Source: Rhizobium terrae (GTDB lineage: Bacteria > Pseudomonadota > Alphaproteobacteria > Rhizobiales > Rhizobiaceae). Taken from it: DNA of 64,000 nt. The notes beneath the pieces are model-generated. The model did no database searches. It was not told the origin of the DNA and worked only from the letters and a program-made list of their open reading frames with translations. The first letter of the stretch is position 1; each line of letters opens with the position of its first letter. A program made the translations under genes and the position numbers. The stretch covers positions 215,645 to 279,644 of the forward strand of contig NZ_QJKM01000010.1 of NCBI RefSeq assembly GCF_003425685.1, in the 5' to 3' direction. Shown here piece by piece: positions 18,529-27,854 of the stretch.

Positions 18529-19278
18529 ATGCAATACGAGACATTGAAACTTCGCCGCCAGAAGGAAACCGACGATCGACCCGATGTTATTTACGCACTT
18601 CTGAAGGATTACATCATCAACGGCACGAATATCCCGGGAGAACGATTGAACATCGTCGAACTCGCGGACGTATTGAAGGTGAGCCTTACGCCCGTCCGGG
18701 AAGCGCTGATCAGGCTGACCTCCGAACGCCTGGTGACTTCGGTCCCGAACAAGGGTTTTTTCCTGAAATCGCCGTTGCTGGAAGAGCTTCTGCAGCTTCA
18801 TGAACTGGCGACCGTCGTTCTCGGTACCTGCGCAGGCAAACAGCCTCAGGCTTCGATCCGAGGCCAGATGCAGGCGTGGAAGCAACAATTCGAAACGATG
18901 TCCGGCCAAACCGCCCGCCTCGGTACCGACACCGACCTGACCGGGACGATGGAAGCATTATGGCTGGCGATCGCTGCACTCGGCGGCAATCTCGAATTTC
19001 GCGAGATCATCCAGAACTTCAATGATCGAACCCATTTCATAACGATTCTGGAAGTGGATGATCCGGAAATCCGCGAAGCATTGTCGTCGCACCTAACAAG
19101 ACTGCTCGACGCGATGATCGAGGGAGGATCGACGAGAGATGCCGTGCACGAAATCTTTGCCCTGAAGACTTCAGCCCTGCCCCGCCTCGTCATGGAAAGC
19201 CTCGCCCGATCCTTCGGGATTGCGCATGCCTCGGGAAGGCCGTTTCAAGCCGCTTCACTCCGCCCTAAAGTCGCTTGA
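18529..19278 (+). CDS. GntR-family transcriptional regulator
   Basis: About 249 aa from ATG 18529 (the frame is open to 18424; no start has a clearly better ribosome site). The N-terminal wHTH is VIYALLKDYIINGTNIPGERLN, then LADVLKVSLTPVREALIRLT. The effector domain contains GNLEFREIIQNFNDRTHFIT, homologous to the three minus-strand neighbours. It is convergent with the dpp-like ABC operon, whose regulator it may be; this is inference from proximity. Confidence 0.87.
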   Translation: MQYETLKLRRQKETDDRPDVIYALLKDYIINGTNIPGERLNIVELADVLKVSLTPVREALIRLTSERLVTSVPNKGFFLKSPLLEELLQLHELATVVLGTCAGKQPQASIRGQMQAWKQQFETMSGQTARLGTDTDLTGTMEALWLAIAALGGNLEFREIIQNFNDRTHFITILEVDDPEIREALSSHLTRLLDAMIEGGSTRDAVHEIFALKTSALPRLVMESLARSFGIAHASGRPFQAASLRPKVA

Positions 19279-19336
19279 CGGCGTCGCCCTTTCCCCATCG
19301 ATAATCGACTGGCGGAAGGAAGCGATGCTTCGGACA

Positions 19337-20203
19337 TTACCGCCGGTCGATTGAAAGACGATTGGAGAGGATATCCCCGATCGTGCTGACGGCCAGGGTC
19401 GTCAGGAAAATCGCGAGGCCCGGCAAGATACTGATCCACCAGGCCTTGAACAACTGGTCGCGTCCGTAGTTCATCATCGAGCCGAGGCTTGCATGCGGAG
19501 GCTGCACGCCTAGTCCCAGAAAGCTGAGCGTCGTCTCGAGCATCAGAATCTCCGGAAATGTCAGCGTGATGTTGACGATGAGTATGGCGAGAATGTTGAG
19601 CAGGATATGACGGCTGTAGATCGTGCCCCAGCCCGCCCCATAGGTCTGCGCCGCCACGACATATCCGTTGTTCAGATAGGAAAGCGCCAGACCCCGAGAC
19701 AGGCGGGCATATCTCTCCCATCCGAAGACGGACACGAGAACGAGAAGCACGGCGATATTCGAGCCGAGCGTCGCAACGGCGGCAATCGCCAGGATCAGGA
19801 AGGGCATCGCGGCCTGAAAGTCGATCAGGGTCGAGATGACGTCGTCGACCACGCCTCCGAAGTGAGCGGCAAGGAAACCAGTCGAGATGCCAATCGCCGC
19901 GCCGATTAGCGTTCCGAACAGCGCAAGGAGAAGGCTGACGCGGACGGCATGGCAAATTCTGATCAGAATATCGCGTCCCAGCTGATCGGTTCCCAGCAGA
20001 TGATCAACCGTTCCTCCGAACCCGACAGGAGGACGCAGGCGGGCGAGCAGATCGACGCCGTTGGGATCGATCCCCAGGATCGCCGGTCCCGCGAAACCGG
20101 CGATGACTATTATCAGAAGCCATAACCCGCAAATCGAGCCTGCCGCCGAGAGTTTCGGAAGCCGGAGCCACATAGCAAGCGGTTTGGTCGAGAGATCGGT
20201 CAT
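19337..20203 (-). CDS. Oligopeptide/dipeptide ABC transporter permease (DppC-like)
   Basis: 288-aa inner-membrane permease starting MTDLSTKPLAMWLRLPKLS. The N-terminal OppC-type helix is followed by LLGTDQLGRDILIRICHAVRVSL, typical of DppC proteins. The loop contacting the ATPase is in YVVAAQTYGAGWGTIYSRHIL. The ORF is open far upstream inside dppB; ATG 20203 overlaps the dppB stop by 4 bp, which fixes the start. Last gene of an operon dppA-DF-B-C-like. Confidence 0.92.
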   Translation of the reverse strand: MTDLSTKPLAMWLRLPKLSAAGSICGLWLLIIVIAGFAGPAILGIDPNGVDLLARLRPPVGFGGTVDHLLGTDQLGRDILIRICHAVRVSLLLALFGTLIGAAIGISTGFLAAHFGGVVDDVISTLIDFQAAMPFLILAIAAVATLGSNIAVLLVLVSVFGWERYARLSRGLALSYLNNGYVVAAQTYGAGWGTIYSRHILLNILAILIVNITLTFPEILMLETTLSFLGLGVQPPHASLGSMMNYGRDQLFKAWWISILPGLAIFLTTLAVSTIGDILSNRLSIDRR

Positions 20204-21147
20204 CTTGCGCTCCCCGCAACTGGCATGGATCCGCGGTGTCCGATTCGGGGATCCAGGATCCGGTACAGGACGTCGACCGCGAAATTGGTGAATATCATGG
20301 TGATGACGAGCAAGATCACGATGAACTGAATGACGGGCAGATCGCTTGAGAGAACGGAGGTAACGAGCAGCCGCCCCATGCCGGGCCAGGCAAACACGGT
20401 CTCGATGACGGATGCGCCGCCGAGCAGACCGCCGAACATCAGGCCGGTCACCGTGACGATCGGGATAGCCGCATTCGGAAGGGCATGCCTCCAGAGAACG
20501 GTCGAAGCCGGCAGTCCCCGCGCCCGTGCGGCCCGAAGAAAAGGCCGGTTCAGCACCCCAATCATCGACGACCGCGTGTATCGGGAAACAACACCTATGA
20601 AAGCGGTCGCGAGTGTGACAGTGGGCATGATGAAACTGACGGCAGTGTCTGCCCCTCCCGATGGCAGAAGGCGAAGCCACAGCGTGAAGATCAGCAGGAG
20701 CATGAGGCCCAGCAGGAAATTCGGCAAGCTGAAGCCGATGACCGAGCCGACCATGACCAGGCGATCGATGAATTGTCCGCGATAGACCGCGGCGAGAATA
20801 CCAGCGGGAAGCCCAATCAACATGGCAAGGCCGAACCCCAAGCCCATCAATTGCAGCGTCTTCGGGACAACTTCCGAAACGACGACGATCACCGGGCGCC
20901 CTTCGCGGAGCGACACGCCGAAATCGCCATGGGCAAGATTGGCCATGTAGTAGAGGAATTGAACCGGAAGCGGCTGATCGAGACCGAATTTCTCACGGAA
21001 TATCGCAACCGCTTCGGGAGTGGCATCGACGCCCAGGAATGCCAGCGCAGGATCACCGGCAATCCTCATGAGAAAAAAAGCGAAAGCCAGGGCCAGCAGG
21101 ATGGTCAAGACAGCGCGGGACAGTTTCGACAGGATGAACATCGTCAT
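20200..21147 (-). CDS. Oligopeptide/dipeptide ABC transporter permease (DppB-like)
   Basis: 315-aa permease with an N-terminal DppB-type helix (MTMFILSKLSRAVLTILLAL) and the family segment DPALAFLGVDATPEAVAIFREKFGLDQPLPVQFLYY. The ATPase-coupling loop FLRAARARGLPASTVLWRHAL is intact. Start ATG 21147 overlaps the end of the ATPase gene by 4 bp. Forms the pore with the DppC-like subunit. Confidence 0.92.
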   Translation of the reverse strand: MTMFILSKLSRAVLTILLALAFAFFLMRIAGDPALAFLGVDATPEAVAIFREKFGLDQPLPVQFLYYMANLAHGDFGVSLREGRPVIVVVSEVVPKTLQLMGLGFGLAMLIGLPAGILAAVYRGQFIDRLVMVGSVIGFSLPNFLLGLMLLLIFTLWLRLLPSGGADTAVSFIMPTVTLATAFIGVVSRYTRSSMIGVLNRPFLRAARARGLPASTVLWRHALPNAAIPIVTVTGLMFGGLLGGASVIETVFAWPGMGRLLVTSVLSSDLPVIQFIVILLVITMIFTNFAVDVLYRILDPRIGHRGSMPVAGSAR

Positions 21148-23123
21148 GCGGATATGTCCTGATACTGCTGGCGGCGGGAGACGGCCTGTCGCGGTTCGGG
21201 CGGCATCTGGTGGTCTCCCGAGGCCGCAAGATTCTCGTATGCGGTAAGGGTGATCAGTTCCTGGGTGTAGGGATGCCTTGCCTGCCGCAAAATGCGCTCC
21301 GTCTCTCCTATTTCGACGAGGGCTCCCTGGCGTAGCACCGCGATACGGTCGGCAAGCGGCCTTGCAGCGGCAATATCGTGGGTAATGAACAGGAGCGACA
21401 GTTCGAGGGATTGTTTCAAGTGCATCAGGAGATTGATGATCTGGGCCTGTATCGAGACGTCGAGAGCCGACGTCGGTTCGTCGCATACCAAAAGGGACGG
21501 GTTCATCACCAAGGCGCGGGCGATCTCTACCCTCTGCAACTGGCCGCCACTCAGCTCATGGGGAAGCGCCGTGGCGAACGAAGGGCTGAGGTGGACGAGA
21601 TCGAGCATCTCGGCAACGCGTTTCCGCCGCATGTGCGCAGTGCCCAGATGGTTCACGCGAAGCGGCTCCTCGATCTGCTGACCGATATTCAGCCGCGGAT
21701 CCAGGGCCGATCGGGCATCCTGAAAGATAATCTGGACGGGATATTGCCTCGTCGTCTTCCTCGGTCCTCCATCATTTGCTGCAAAATTGTACTTTACCGT
21801 ACCGGTCGTCGGCTGGTCGAGACCGAGAATGATCCGGCCGATCGTTGATTTTCCACTTCCGCTTTCGCCGATCAGCGCGACGCATTCGCCTCTGCCAATG
21901 GCCAAATCGATCCCCGTCAGGGCGACATGCCGATTGTCGGCTGCAAATGGGTTGAGCCGCTTGCCGCCGAAGATCTTACCGACATTCCGCAATTCAACGA
22001 CAGGCGCGTTCGACGATGGTGCCGTAGCCGGAAACTTCACGCTCCGGCTCAAGTCGGCCGTCTCCGGGACCGCAGTGCCGAAGGTAGTATTCACCGGGAA
22101 ATGGCATTGCACATGCATGCGTCGGAAGCGGTCCGGACCGGGGGCGACGGTTCGGCATCTTTCCACGCTATATTCGCAACGGTCCCGAAACCGGCAAAGG
22201 GCATCCCGGTCGGCAAATGACGGCATCTCGCCCGGTATGGGTCGCGGGGCAGGATCTCCCACCAGCCTGGGCACGCTTCGAAGAAGCGCGATGCTGTAGG
22301 GATGCCTCAGTTTTGAAAAACCGACGTCAAGCTGCGCAACCTCCACGATCCTGCCCGCATAAAAAACCGCGACGTGGTCGCATAACTTTGCGGCGGCAAG
22401 TAGGTCGTGTGTCACGAATATGAGCGCCGCATTGCGCTGCGTGCACAGCCGGCGGAGCAGATTGAGGATGCGAACCTTGTTTGCGGCATCGAGCGCCGTT
22501 GTCGGCTCATCGGCGATGATCAACTCCGGATCGCCGACAAGGGCCAGCGCGATCGCCACGCGCTGCGCCATGCCGCCGGACAGTTCATGGGGATATTTTG
22601 CGAGCACTGCGCCGTCGTCGAGGCCAACTTCCGCGAGCAGTTCGACCGCATGCCGTGATGCATCGGGGCCCCTCCGGCCCGTGTTGCGCCGAATGGTGGC
22701 GGCGAAGTGCGATCCGACCGTCCGGATGGGATCCAGGCTGCCAACGGCATCTTGAAAGATGACCCCGATCCGGCGCCCGCGAATCTCGTCCAGAGCCCGT
22801 ACCGGGATGTCGCAGAGGTTCACGCCGTCGAACCAGATGCTCCCCGACGTCGCGTGCTTTCCGTTTAGGAGACGAACCAGCCCAAGGCAGGTCACCGTCT
22901 TGCCGCTACCGCTTTCGCCGACGAACGCATAGGTCTGACCGCGATCGATTTCGAGGTTGATGTCCTCGATGGCCACGGTCCGGCCGGCGGGAGTATCGAA
23001 CGATACCGAATAGTCCTCAATGCAGAGAAGCGGTGGTTCAGGCTGCGCATCGCTGCGCAGCCTGATGCAGCCCGGGCCATCCCGATCAGATCGGCTACCC
23101 ATGGCTTGTTCGTACGCGGACAT
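21144..23123 (-). CDS. Fused double ATPase of oligopeptide ABC transporter (DppD-DppF-like)
   Basis: 659-aa protein with two complete ABC cassettes. The first has Walker A GESGSGKT (69-76), signature LSGGMAQRVAIALAL and DEPTTALD. The second has GESGSGKS (about 430), LSGGQLQRVEIARAL and DEPTSALD. Both halves carry the OppD/OppF C-terminal extension with a cysteine-rich tail in the first (CRFRDRCEYSVERCRTV). Energises the DppB/C-like permeases. The single-chain arrangement is common in Rhizobiales peptide importers. Confidence 0.93.
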   Translation of the reverse strand: MSAYEQAMGSRSDRDGPGCIRLRSDAQPEPPLLCIEDYSVSFDTPAGRTVAIEDINLEIDRGQTYAFVGESGSGKTVTCLGLVRLLNGKHATSGSIWFDGVNLCDIPVRALDEIRGRRIGVIFQDAVGSLDPIRTVGSHFAATIRRNTGRRGPDASRHAVELLAEVGLDDGAVLAKYPHELSGGMAQRVAIALALVGDPELIIADEPTTALDAANKVRILNLLRRLCTQRNAALIFVTHDLLAAAKLCDHVAVFYAGRIVEVAQLDVGFSKLRHPYSIALLRSVPRLVGDPAPRPIPGEMPSFADRDALCRFRDRCEYSVERCRTVAPGPDRFRRMHVQCHFPVNTTFGTAVPETADLSRSVKFPATAPSSNAPVVELRNVGKIFGGKRLNPFAADNRHVALTGIDLAIGRGECVALIGESGSGKSTIGRIILGLDQPTTGTVKYNFAANDGGPRKTTRQYPVQIIFQDARSALDPRLNIGQQIEEPLRVNHLGTAHMRRKRVAEMLDLVHLSPSFATALPHELSGGQLQRVEIARALVMNPSLLVCDEPTSALDVSIQAQIINLLMHLKQSLELSLLFITHDIAAARPLADRIAVLRQGALVEIGETERILRQARHPYTQELITLTAYENLAASGDHQMPPEPRQAVSRRQQYQDISA

Positions 23124-24710
23124 CTAGTTGACCGCCTTCGGGGCTGGGCGGAAATCCAGATAGGGAGCAGCGGTCGGAGCCCAGTTGAGGTCTTTGCGAA
23201 CGCCGTAGAAGGCGCCGTTCATATGTAATTCCGTTCCCGGAATATCCTCCCAATCGACGATGTCGAGCATGCGCTTGAACGCTTCGCGCCGCGCGGCGCT
23301 GTCGAGCGAAGTTTCGAGAACCTGACCCAGCTTGTTGAACTCCTCGTTGCGCCACTGATTGCGCTGATCGACGCTGCTGCCTTTGCCATAGATGCGCCAG
23401 ACGCCGCCGAGAGGATCCGGAACGTTCATCAGCGTGGCGCCATTCGAGATAAAACCGGCGTCCTTGACCAATATGGTGTCCCAGTTCGACTGCACGCGGA
23501 TATCGATGTTGAAGCCGACCGCCTGCCACATCGCGGCAATCGCCTCGGATGTGGGCATTTCCACCGGATACCAGTGTTCGAGAACATAATAGGGGATCGG
23601 CGAGCCATCATAGCCGGCTTCCACCATCAATTTGCGCGCGCGGGCGGGATCGTAGCCCGGTGCCTTGTGCTCGGGAATGAACATGTCGTTATAGTAGGGG
23701 AACTGGAATCCGGGAGCGACGGCAACCCGACCGCCCCACAGCCCCTTGACGATCGCCTCGCGATCGATGGCCAGAGAAAGCGCCAGACGGATGCGCGGAT
23801 CGGCGAGGAATTTCTGGTGGACGCCGAAGCGGATCGTCCTCATGATGATGGTATCTCCGCCAACCACCTTGAGATCGTTGTATTTCTCGACCAGGGGCAC
23901 CTGATCGGGATCGATATCGGCGATGACGTCGTAGTCATGGGCGACCAGACCCGCAATGCGCGCGGATTGTTCGGGAACCTCGACGAAGCGGATCGAACGA
24001 TAGGCGGGCCTGCCTCCCCAATACTGGTCATGCGCCACGAGCACGAGTTCTTTCCGAGGCTTCCAGGCCGAGATCTTGTACGGCCCCGTCGAGACCGGCG
24101 CCAACTGCCAATTTGCAAAACTGCCGGCCGCCAGAAAAGCCTTTTTGCTGACGACCTGCGACATCCAGCCGGCCAGCCGCTGGATGAATACCGGATCGGG
24201 CGCCTTCGACGTGAAACGGACGGTGTCCGCGTCAACGGCCTCGACCTTCTCCAGCACGCCCAGGTAAGGCCGGCTGGTGGCGTAGGCGGGTGACGTCTTG
24301 GTACTCAACCGATCGGGACCGAACGAAAAGGCGACATCGTCCGCAGTCATCACCGAACCATCGTGCATGACGACATCGGCGCGCAGATCGACTTCAACCG
24401 TGCGGCTGTCGACGCTCCGCCAGGCGATCGCAAGGCTTGGAACCTGCTTGAACTGATTGTTGTAATCGGTCCCGATGATGAAATCGTAGATGCTGGGCAG
24501 CGTCCGGAACGCGGCGGTTTCCGACATCATCGCCGGCTCCAGCGATCCAGGCAGTTGCTGAAGGGCAACCGTCAGGGTCGGCCGGGTATCCTGCGCTTGC
24601 GAGGGCGTGGCCGCCATCGTCATCGGAAAGAGCGAAGCTGCGATGAGCGAGGCAGTTCGCAAAAGTGATTTTATCCCCGTCAGGCGGGTGGACAAGTGAG
24701 GGCGTGACAT
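23124..24710 (-). CDS. Periplasmic substrate-binding protein, peptide/nickel family 5
   Basis: 528-aa solute-binding protein and first gene of the importer operon. A Sec signal peptide (residues 1 to about 40, cleavage near TPSQA|QDT) precedes the SBP_bac_5 fold. Family features include RADVVMHDGSVMTADDVAFSF and FGVHQKFLADPRIRLALSLAIDREAIVKGLW. It directly abuts the ATPase gene. Substrate (oligopeptide, opine or other) is not predictable; the adjacent peptidase and ligase genes make a peptide-like compound plausible. Confidence 0.92.
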   Translation of the reverse strand: MSRPHLSTRLTGIKSLLRTASLIAASLFPMTMAATPSQAQDTRPTLTVALQQLPGSLEPAMMSETAAFRTLPSIYDFIIGTDYNNQFKQVPSLAIAWRSVDSRTVEVDLRADVVMHDGSVMTADDVAFSFGPDRLSTKTSPAYATSRPYLGVLEKVEAVDADTVRFTSKAPDPVFIQRLAGWMSQVVSKKAFLAAGSFANWQLAPVSTGPYKISAWKPRKELVLVAHDQYWGGRPAYRSIRFVEVPEQSARIAGLVAHDYDVIADIDPDQVPLVEKYNDLKVVGGDTIIMRTIRFGVHQKFLADPRIRLALSLAIDREAIVKGLWGGRVAVAPGFQFPYYNDMFIPEHKAPGYDPARARKLMVEAGYDGSPIPYYVLEHWYPVEMPTSEAIAAMWQAVGFNIDIRVQSNWDTILVKDAGFISNGATLMNVPDPLGGVWRIYGKGSSVDQRNQWRNEEFNKLGQVLETSLDSAARREAFKRMLDIVDWEDIPGTELHMNGAFYGVRKDLNWAPTAAPYLDFRPAPKAVN

Positions 24711-24822
24711 ATCGTTTCCATTCCAGGTGGATTGAGAAGGGGTTCAGATATCCTTGGCATTGGGGATCCGCTTCCAGCCGGCGTCTTGCGTCCTTGCTAG
24801 GAGCGAATTGGATTTCCAAAAT

Positions 24823-25746
24823 TTACAAGCTTAATTTGCGGCCCTCCTTTAGAACGCTTCCGTGGGGGCCTTCTTCATTCGTCCCAGCACCGAAGGTCGC
24901 CAAAGACCGTTGCACCTGCAGAAAGTGACGGTCGGAACCTTCGAGCACCACGCAACTGAGCCGTCCATGCATATCGACGCCCGTGTCGACATTGATCCTA
25001 TTCGGGAAGCTTTCGATCGACCTAGATGGCGTGTGCCCGTGCACGACAATCCTTCCAAAGTCCTTGCTGGACTTCAGGAATTTGTGCCGTATCCAAATCA
25101 GGTCCTCATCGCTCTGATCGCTCAGGGGCCGATCGGGATCGACGCCGGCATGCGCGAAGAAATATTCCTCCAGCATGCAATGCATCGGCAAGGTCGTGAC
25201 GAAAGCCCGATGCCATGCCGGCATGGCCGATAGTAGCTGGAGCCGCACGGCCTCGCAGGCCGAGGGATCATCCGCTCCCCTGGCGACGAGAGCGGGCGAT
25301 ATCCCGTAAGAAACCAGGGTCTCGAGCCCCCCTTTCGGCGCCCATTGGCCGAGGACGGGCTTCCCCCCGAGGAAATCCACCAGAAACTGCTCATGGTTTC
25401 CACGAAGGAAAACCTTCCGGCAACCGGGCATATCCTCCGCCGGAACGGGACCGCAGAGAAGTTCGATGACCTGGCGGGAATTAGGGCCGCGGTCGATATA
25501 GTCTCCCAGGAAGACCAGCAGAGCGTCATCCGCCGGATACCGATCAATGTCGTCGGAAATGAGCTTCAGCATGGCAACCAGCAGATCCAGGTGGCCATGG
25601 AGGTCGCCAATGGCATAGATGCGCTGGCCGGGCGTGCCGTGTGCGACGGTGATCAAGGGCTGGGCAGGAAGATCGAAGCGCTCGACGGCCAACAGCGACC
25701 GCGTCGACGAAACAATCCTCATCTGCTGCGGAATCCGGGACGACAT
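24823..25746 (-). CDS. Serine/threonine protein phosphatase / metallophosphoesterase
   Basis: 307-aa cytoplasmic PPP-type phosphatase. Metal and catalytic motifs are all present: IYAIGDLHGHLD, FLGDYIDRGPNSRQVI, FLRGNHEQFL, and a late HGHTPSRS. This arrangement is close to the lambda-phosphatase/PrpA group. It is upstream of the ABC operon in the same direction, separated by 112 bp. The target could be a phosphoprotein or a small phosphorylated metabolite made by the nearby kinase and nucleotidyltransferase. Confidence 0.88.
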   Translation of the reverse strand: MSSRIPQQMRIVSSTRSLLAVERFDLPAQPLITVAHGTPGQRIYAIGDLHGHLDLLVAMLKLISDDIDRYPADDALLVFLGDYIDRGPNSRQVIELLCGPVPAEDMPGCRKVFLRGNHEQFLVDFLGGKPVLGQWAPKGGLETLVSYGISPALVARGADDPSACEAVRLQLLSAMPAWHRAFVTTLPMHCMLEEYFFAHAGVDPDRPLSDQSDEDLIWIRHKFLKSSKDFGRIVVHGHTPSRSIESFPNRINVDTGVDMHGRLSCVVLEGSDRHFLQVQRSLATFGAGTNEEGPHGSVLKEGRKLSL

Positions 25747-26133
25747 CTATACGGCCCCCGCCGCACAGCTGCGCCACACCATCGGAGGCATGGCGACCGG
25801 CGGCAGACCGGGAGCGCGTTCGTATAGTCTCGCCGCGAAAGATAGGCCCCGGCCTAACCGGACCGTCATCCCCACATTTGCACGCTGCGCGGCGGCATTT
25901 TGTATCGTCAGCATCGGCTGCTCCATCATGGTGCAGCAACCAATAATTCCCCTCTGCTTCAGTTTCGTGACAGTTTGTGGACTATGTGGAGCTTTGAGGA
26001 GATTAGATATTGATCCAACGCGACTGCGTTTGCACGGAAAGAGCCCGCATCGAGAGGATGCAGGCCCTGGAATGACGGGCAAGTACATCGGAACCCGCCG
26101 GGATTGACGATATGACCGTACCTTTCGCAAGGA
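25747..26133. promoter_or_regulatory. Intergenic region with a 14-nt motif shared with the DeoR gene promoter
   Basis: 387 bp with no convincing gene. It contains TGACAGTTTGTGGA at 25968-25981. The identical 14 bases occur at 33192-33205, just upstream of the DeoR-type gene in the same cluster. Both sites precede minus-strand genes and may be a shared operator. Confidence 0.4.
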
Positions 26134-27015
26134 TCAGCGATGGGGAGACCGGTGAAATTCAGGGAACATATTGAGCTGGAGCAATTCCGCCTGGATGTGC
26201 TGGACCAATTTATCGCGGCGATCGACGCGGGGATCGAGCAGAATCCCGATCATCCGGCCGCTATGGGCGACCTGCAACCCATAGGCGCCCGCCGATCTCG
26301 AAAGTTCGAGGAGGGCGTCGAAATTGGGCTGCGGCAGGCGCCGCTGGTTGATCATCGCGCTTCTGGTCGTTACTTCGCCCAGATCGCGCAAGCTGCCGCG
26401 GTGCAATGATCTGCGCAAAAGCTTTCGAAGTTCGTCAAACTCGGCGATTTCATCCCGCGTGTAGCGGGCGGGCGGATGCACGAGAGTATCGACGGGGGCA
26501 TCGGGCGCCGCATTCACGCTGATGAGCGAGAAAGAAGGAAGCTTCTGCTTATATCGCTCCAGCACGGTGCCCTCGCGCTGGCAGACGAGCCTTGGCTTGC
26601 CCGAGAACATCGTGCCATCGCTTGCGGTCTCGGCACGTACGGCCAGCTTGAAGATCGTACTCGCCTTCAGATTCCAGCCTACGAATTTGGCGGCGGCCCT
26701 GACGGTGGCGATGATGTCGGTCGTTGACGAGCCAAGTCCGAAACCTTCTGGAATATTGGACCTGACCGTGAGTTTCATTCCCGGCCCCGAATAGCCGATC
26801 TGTGATAGAAACAGCCGGGCCGCCTCTCTGGACTTCGTCTTGTGATCCGGCTGCAGGACGACCTCGCCGCCGGCGACCGGCTCGGCAACGGCGATGGAAT
26901 AACGTGAGCCGAATGGAAGTGTTACCAAACCGCGATGCAGGTGCTCGTCACTGCCCCGAAACACTCCCTGCAGGATTTCGCCGTGATGACCATTTGCCAG
27001 TGCGCTTGCTCGCAT
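26134..27015 (-). CDS. GHMP-family kinase, PduX (L-threonine kinase)-like
   Basis: 293-aa small-molecule kinase. The phosphate-binding motif PEGFGLGSSTTD (residues 89-100) is the PxxxGLGSSxxx signature of GHMP kinases. The N-terminal GHHGEILQGVF...RGLVTLPF resembles PduX-type threonine kinases, which make L-threonine O-phosphate. It begins 3 bp after the nucleotidyltransferase stop, with CGGAG 8 nt before the ATG, so the two are co-translated. Substrate in this cluster (amino alcohol or hydroxy amino acid) is inferred only. Confidence 0.82.
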   Translation of the reverse strand: MRASALANGHHGEILQGVFRGSDEHLHRGLVTLPFGSRYSIAVAEPVAGGEVVLQPDHKTKSREAARLFLSQIGYSGPGMKLTVRSNIPEGFGLGSSTTDIIATVRAAAKFVGWNLKASTIFKLAVRAETASDGTMFSGKPRLVCQREGTVLERYKQKLPSFSLISVNAAPDAPVDTLVHPPARYTRDEIAEFDELRKLLRRSLHRGSLRDLGEVTTRSAMINQRRLPQPNFDALLELSRSAGAYGLQVAHSGRMIGILLDPRVDRRDKLVQHIQAELLQLNMFPEFHRSPHR

Positions 27016-27018
27016 GGT

Positions 27019-27798
27019 CTAGCTCCGTATAGCAGAATGTTTCGGATGAACGGACCAAGCCCGTGCCGACAGAGTCATCTCGGCCGCCTGCAGATCCTGC
27101 ACGGTGTCGATCTCGAATGCGTCGATCTCCAGGTCCTCGATGTTCACCACATTGACCTTGTACCGGTCCTGGGCGACGATTTCCGAAAGCACGTCCTCGT
27201 AATAAAGAGAGGTCTGGCCGCTTGCGAATGCGATCCGTACGGCCGAGAAAAATTCGGCCACGAGAGCCGGGGATTTCAGCAGGTAGAGGCTGATCGACTT
27301 GCGATCATCGACCCTCGCATCCTGCGAGCGCCGCAATACGGTCATGTTCCAACGTGCGCCGGGCAACGCGCGCACGACCGTACCGGCCTCGCCGTCCTGG
27401 AGCGGCCTCGTCGGTATCGTCAGATCGGCACCGTCCTTCTGCAGCCATTCGGAGGGAAAGCGGGACAGTAGGACGTCGCAATCGGCGATTAGGACCGGAC
27501 CATCGGGGACCGGCGCAGCGGCGATCGAACTGATGTTGTTGGACGTTTCGAAATCCATCGACGAAACGAGCGTCATCGACATGCGCCAACGTTCGCCGCT
27601 CAACGCCGCGGCGAGCATCTCCCCGCGATAACCGATGACGGTCGTCATGTCTTCGATGCCGGCCTGTTCGAGCTGCCGGGCGAGCCGAGGAAGAAGAGGG
27701 CTGCCTGCAACTTCTACGAGGCCTTTGGGCTTGTTGGCGGTGTAGGGCCGAAGACGCGTACCAAGGCCCGCGGCCGCAATGATGGCATGGGTTATCAC
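27019..27798 (-). CDS. Sugar-phosphate/phosphocholine-type nucleotidyltransferase
   Basis: 259-aa NTP-transferase. The start is GTG 27798 (AGGA 8 nt upstream), giving AIIAAAGLGTRLRPYTANKPKGLVEVAG, the nucleotide-binding loop with the lysine that contacts the phosphate. LIADCDVLLSRF carries a metal-binding Asp. The end fold resembles LicC-like CTP:phosphocholine and related cytidylyltransferases. Placed between a CDP-alcohol phosphotransferase and a GHMP kinase, it plausibly activates a phospho-alcohol with CTP. The frame remains open upstream to 28329 but that part overlaps the next gene. Confidence 0.85.
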   Translation of the reverse strand: MITHAIIAAAGLGTRLRPYTANKPKGLVEVAGSPLLPRLARQLEQAGIEDMTTVIGYRGEMLAAALSGERWRMSMTLVSSMDFETSNNISSIAAAPVPDGPVLIADCDVLLSRFPSEWLQKDGADLTIPTRPLQDGEAGTVVRALPGARWNMTVLRRSQDARVDDRKSISLYLLKSPALVAEFFSAVRIAFASGQTSLYYEDVLSEIVAQDRYKVNVVNIEDLEIDAFEIDTVQDLQAAEMTLSARAWSVHPKHSAIRS

Positions 27799-27854
27799 GA
27801 GCCAGTTCCTCCTGATGGTTGGCCAATCTTCAACGATGCGAAACCGGGCAGCTG

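Noticed and set aside
25747..26130. 127-codon frame between the phosphatase and the GHMP kinase
   Set aside because: No homology-like motif, odd composition and no ribosome site; the stretch more likely holds regulatory DNA.
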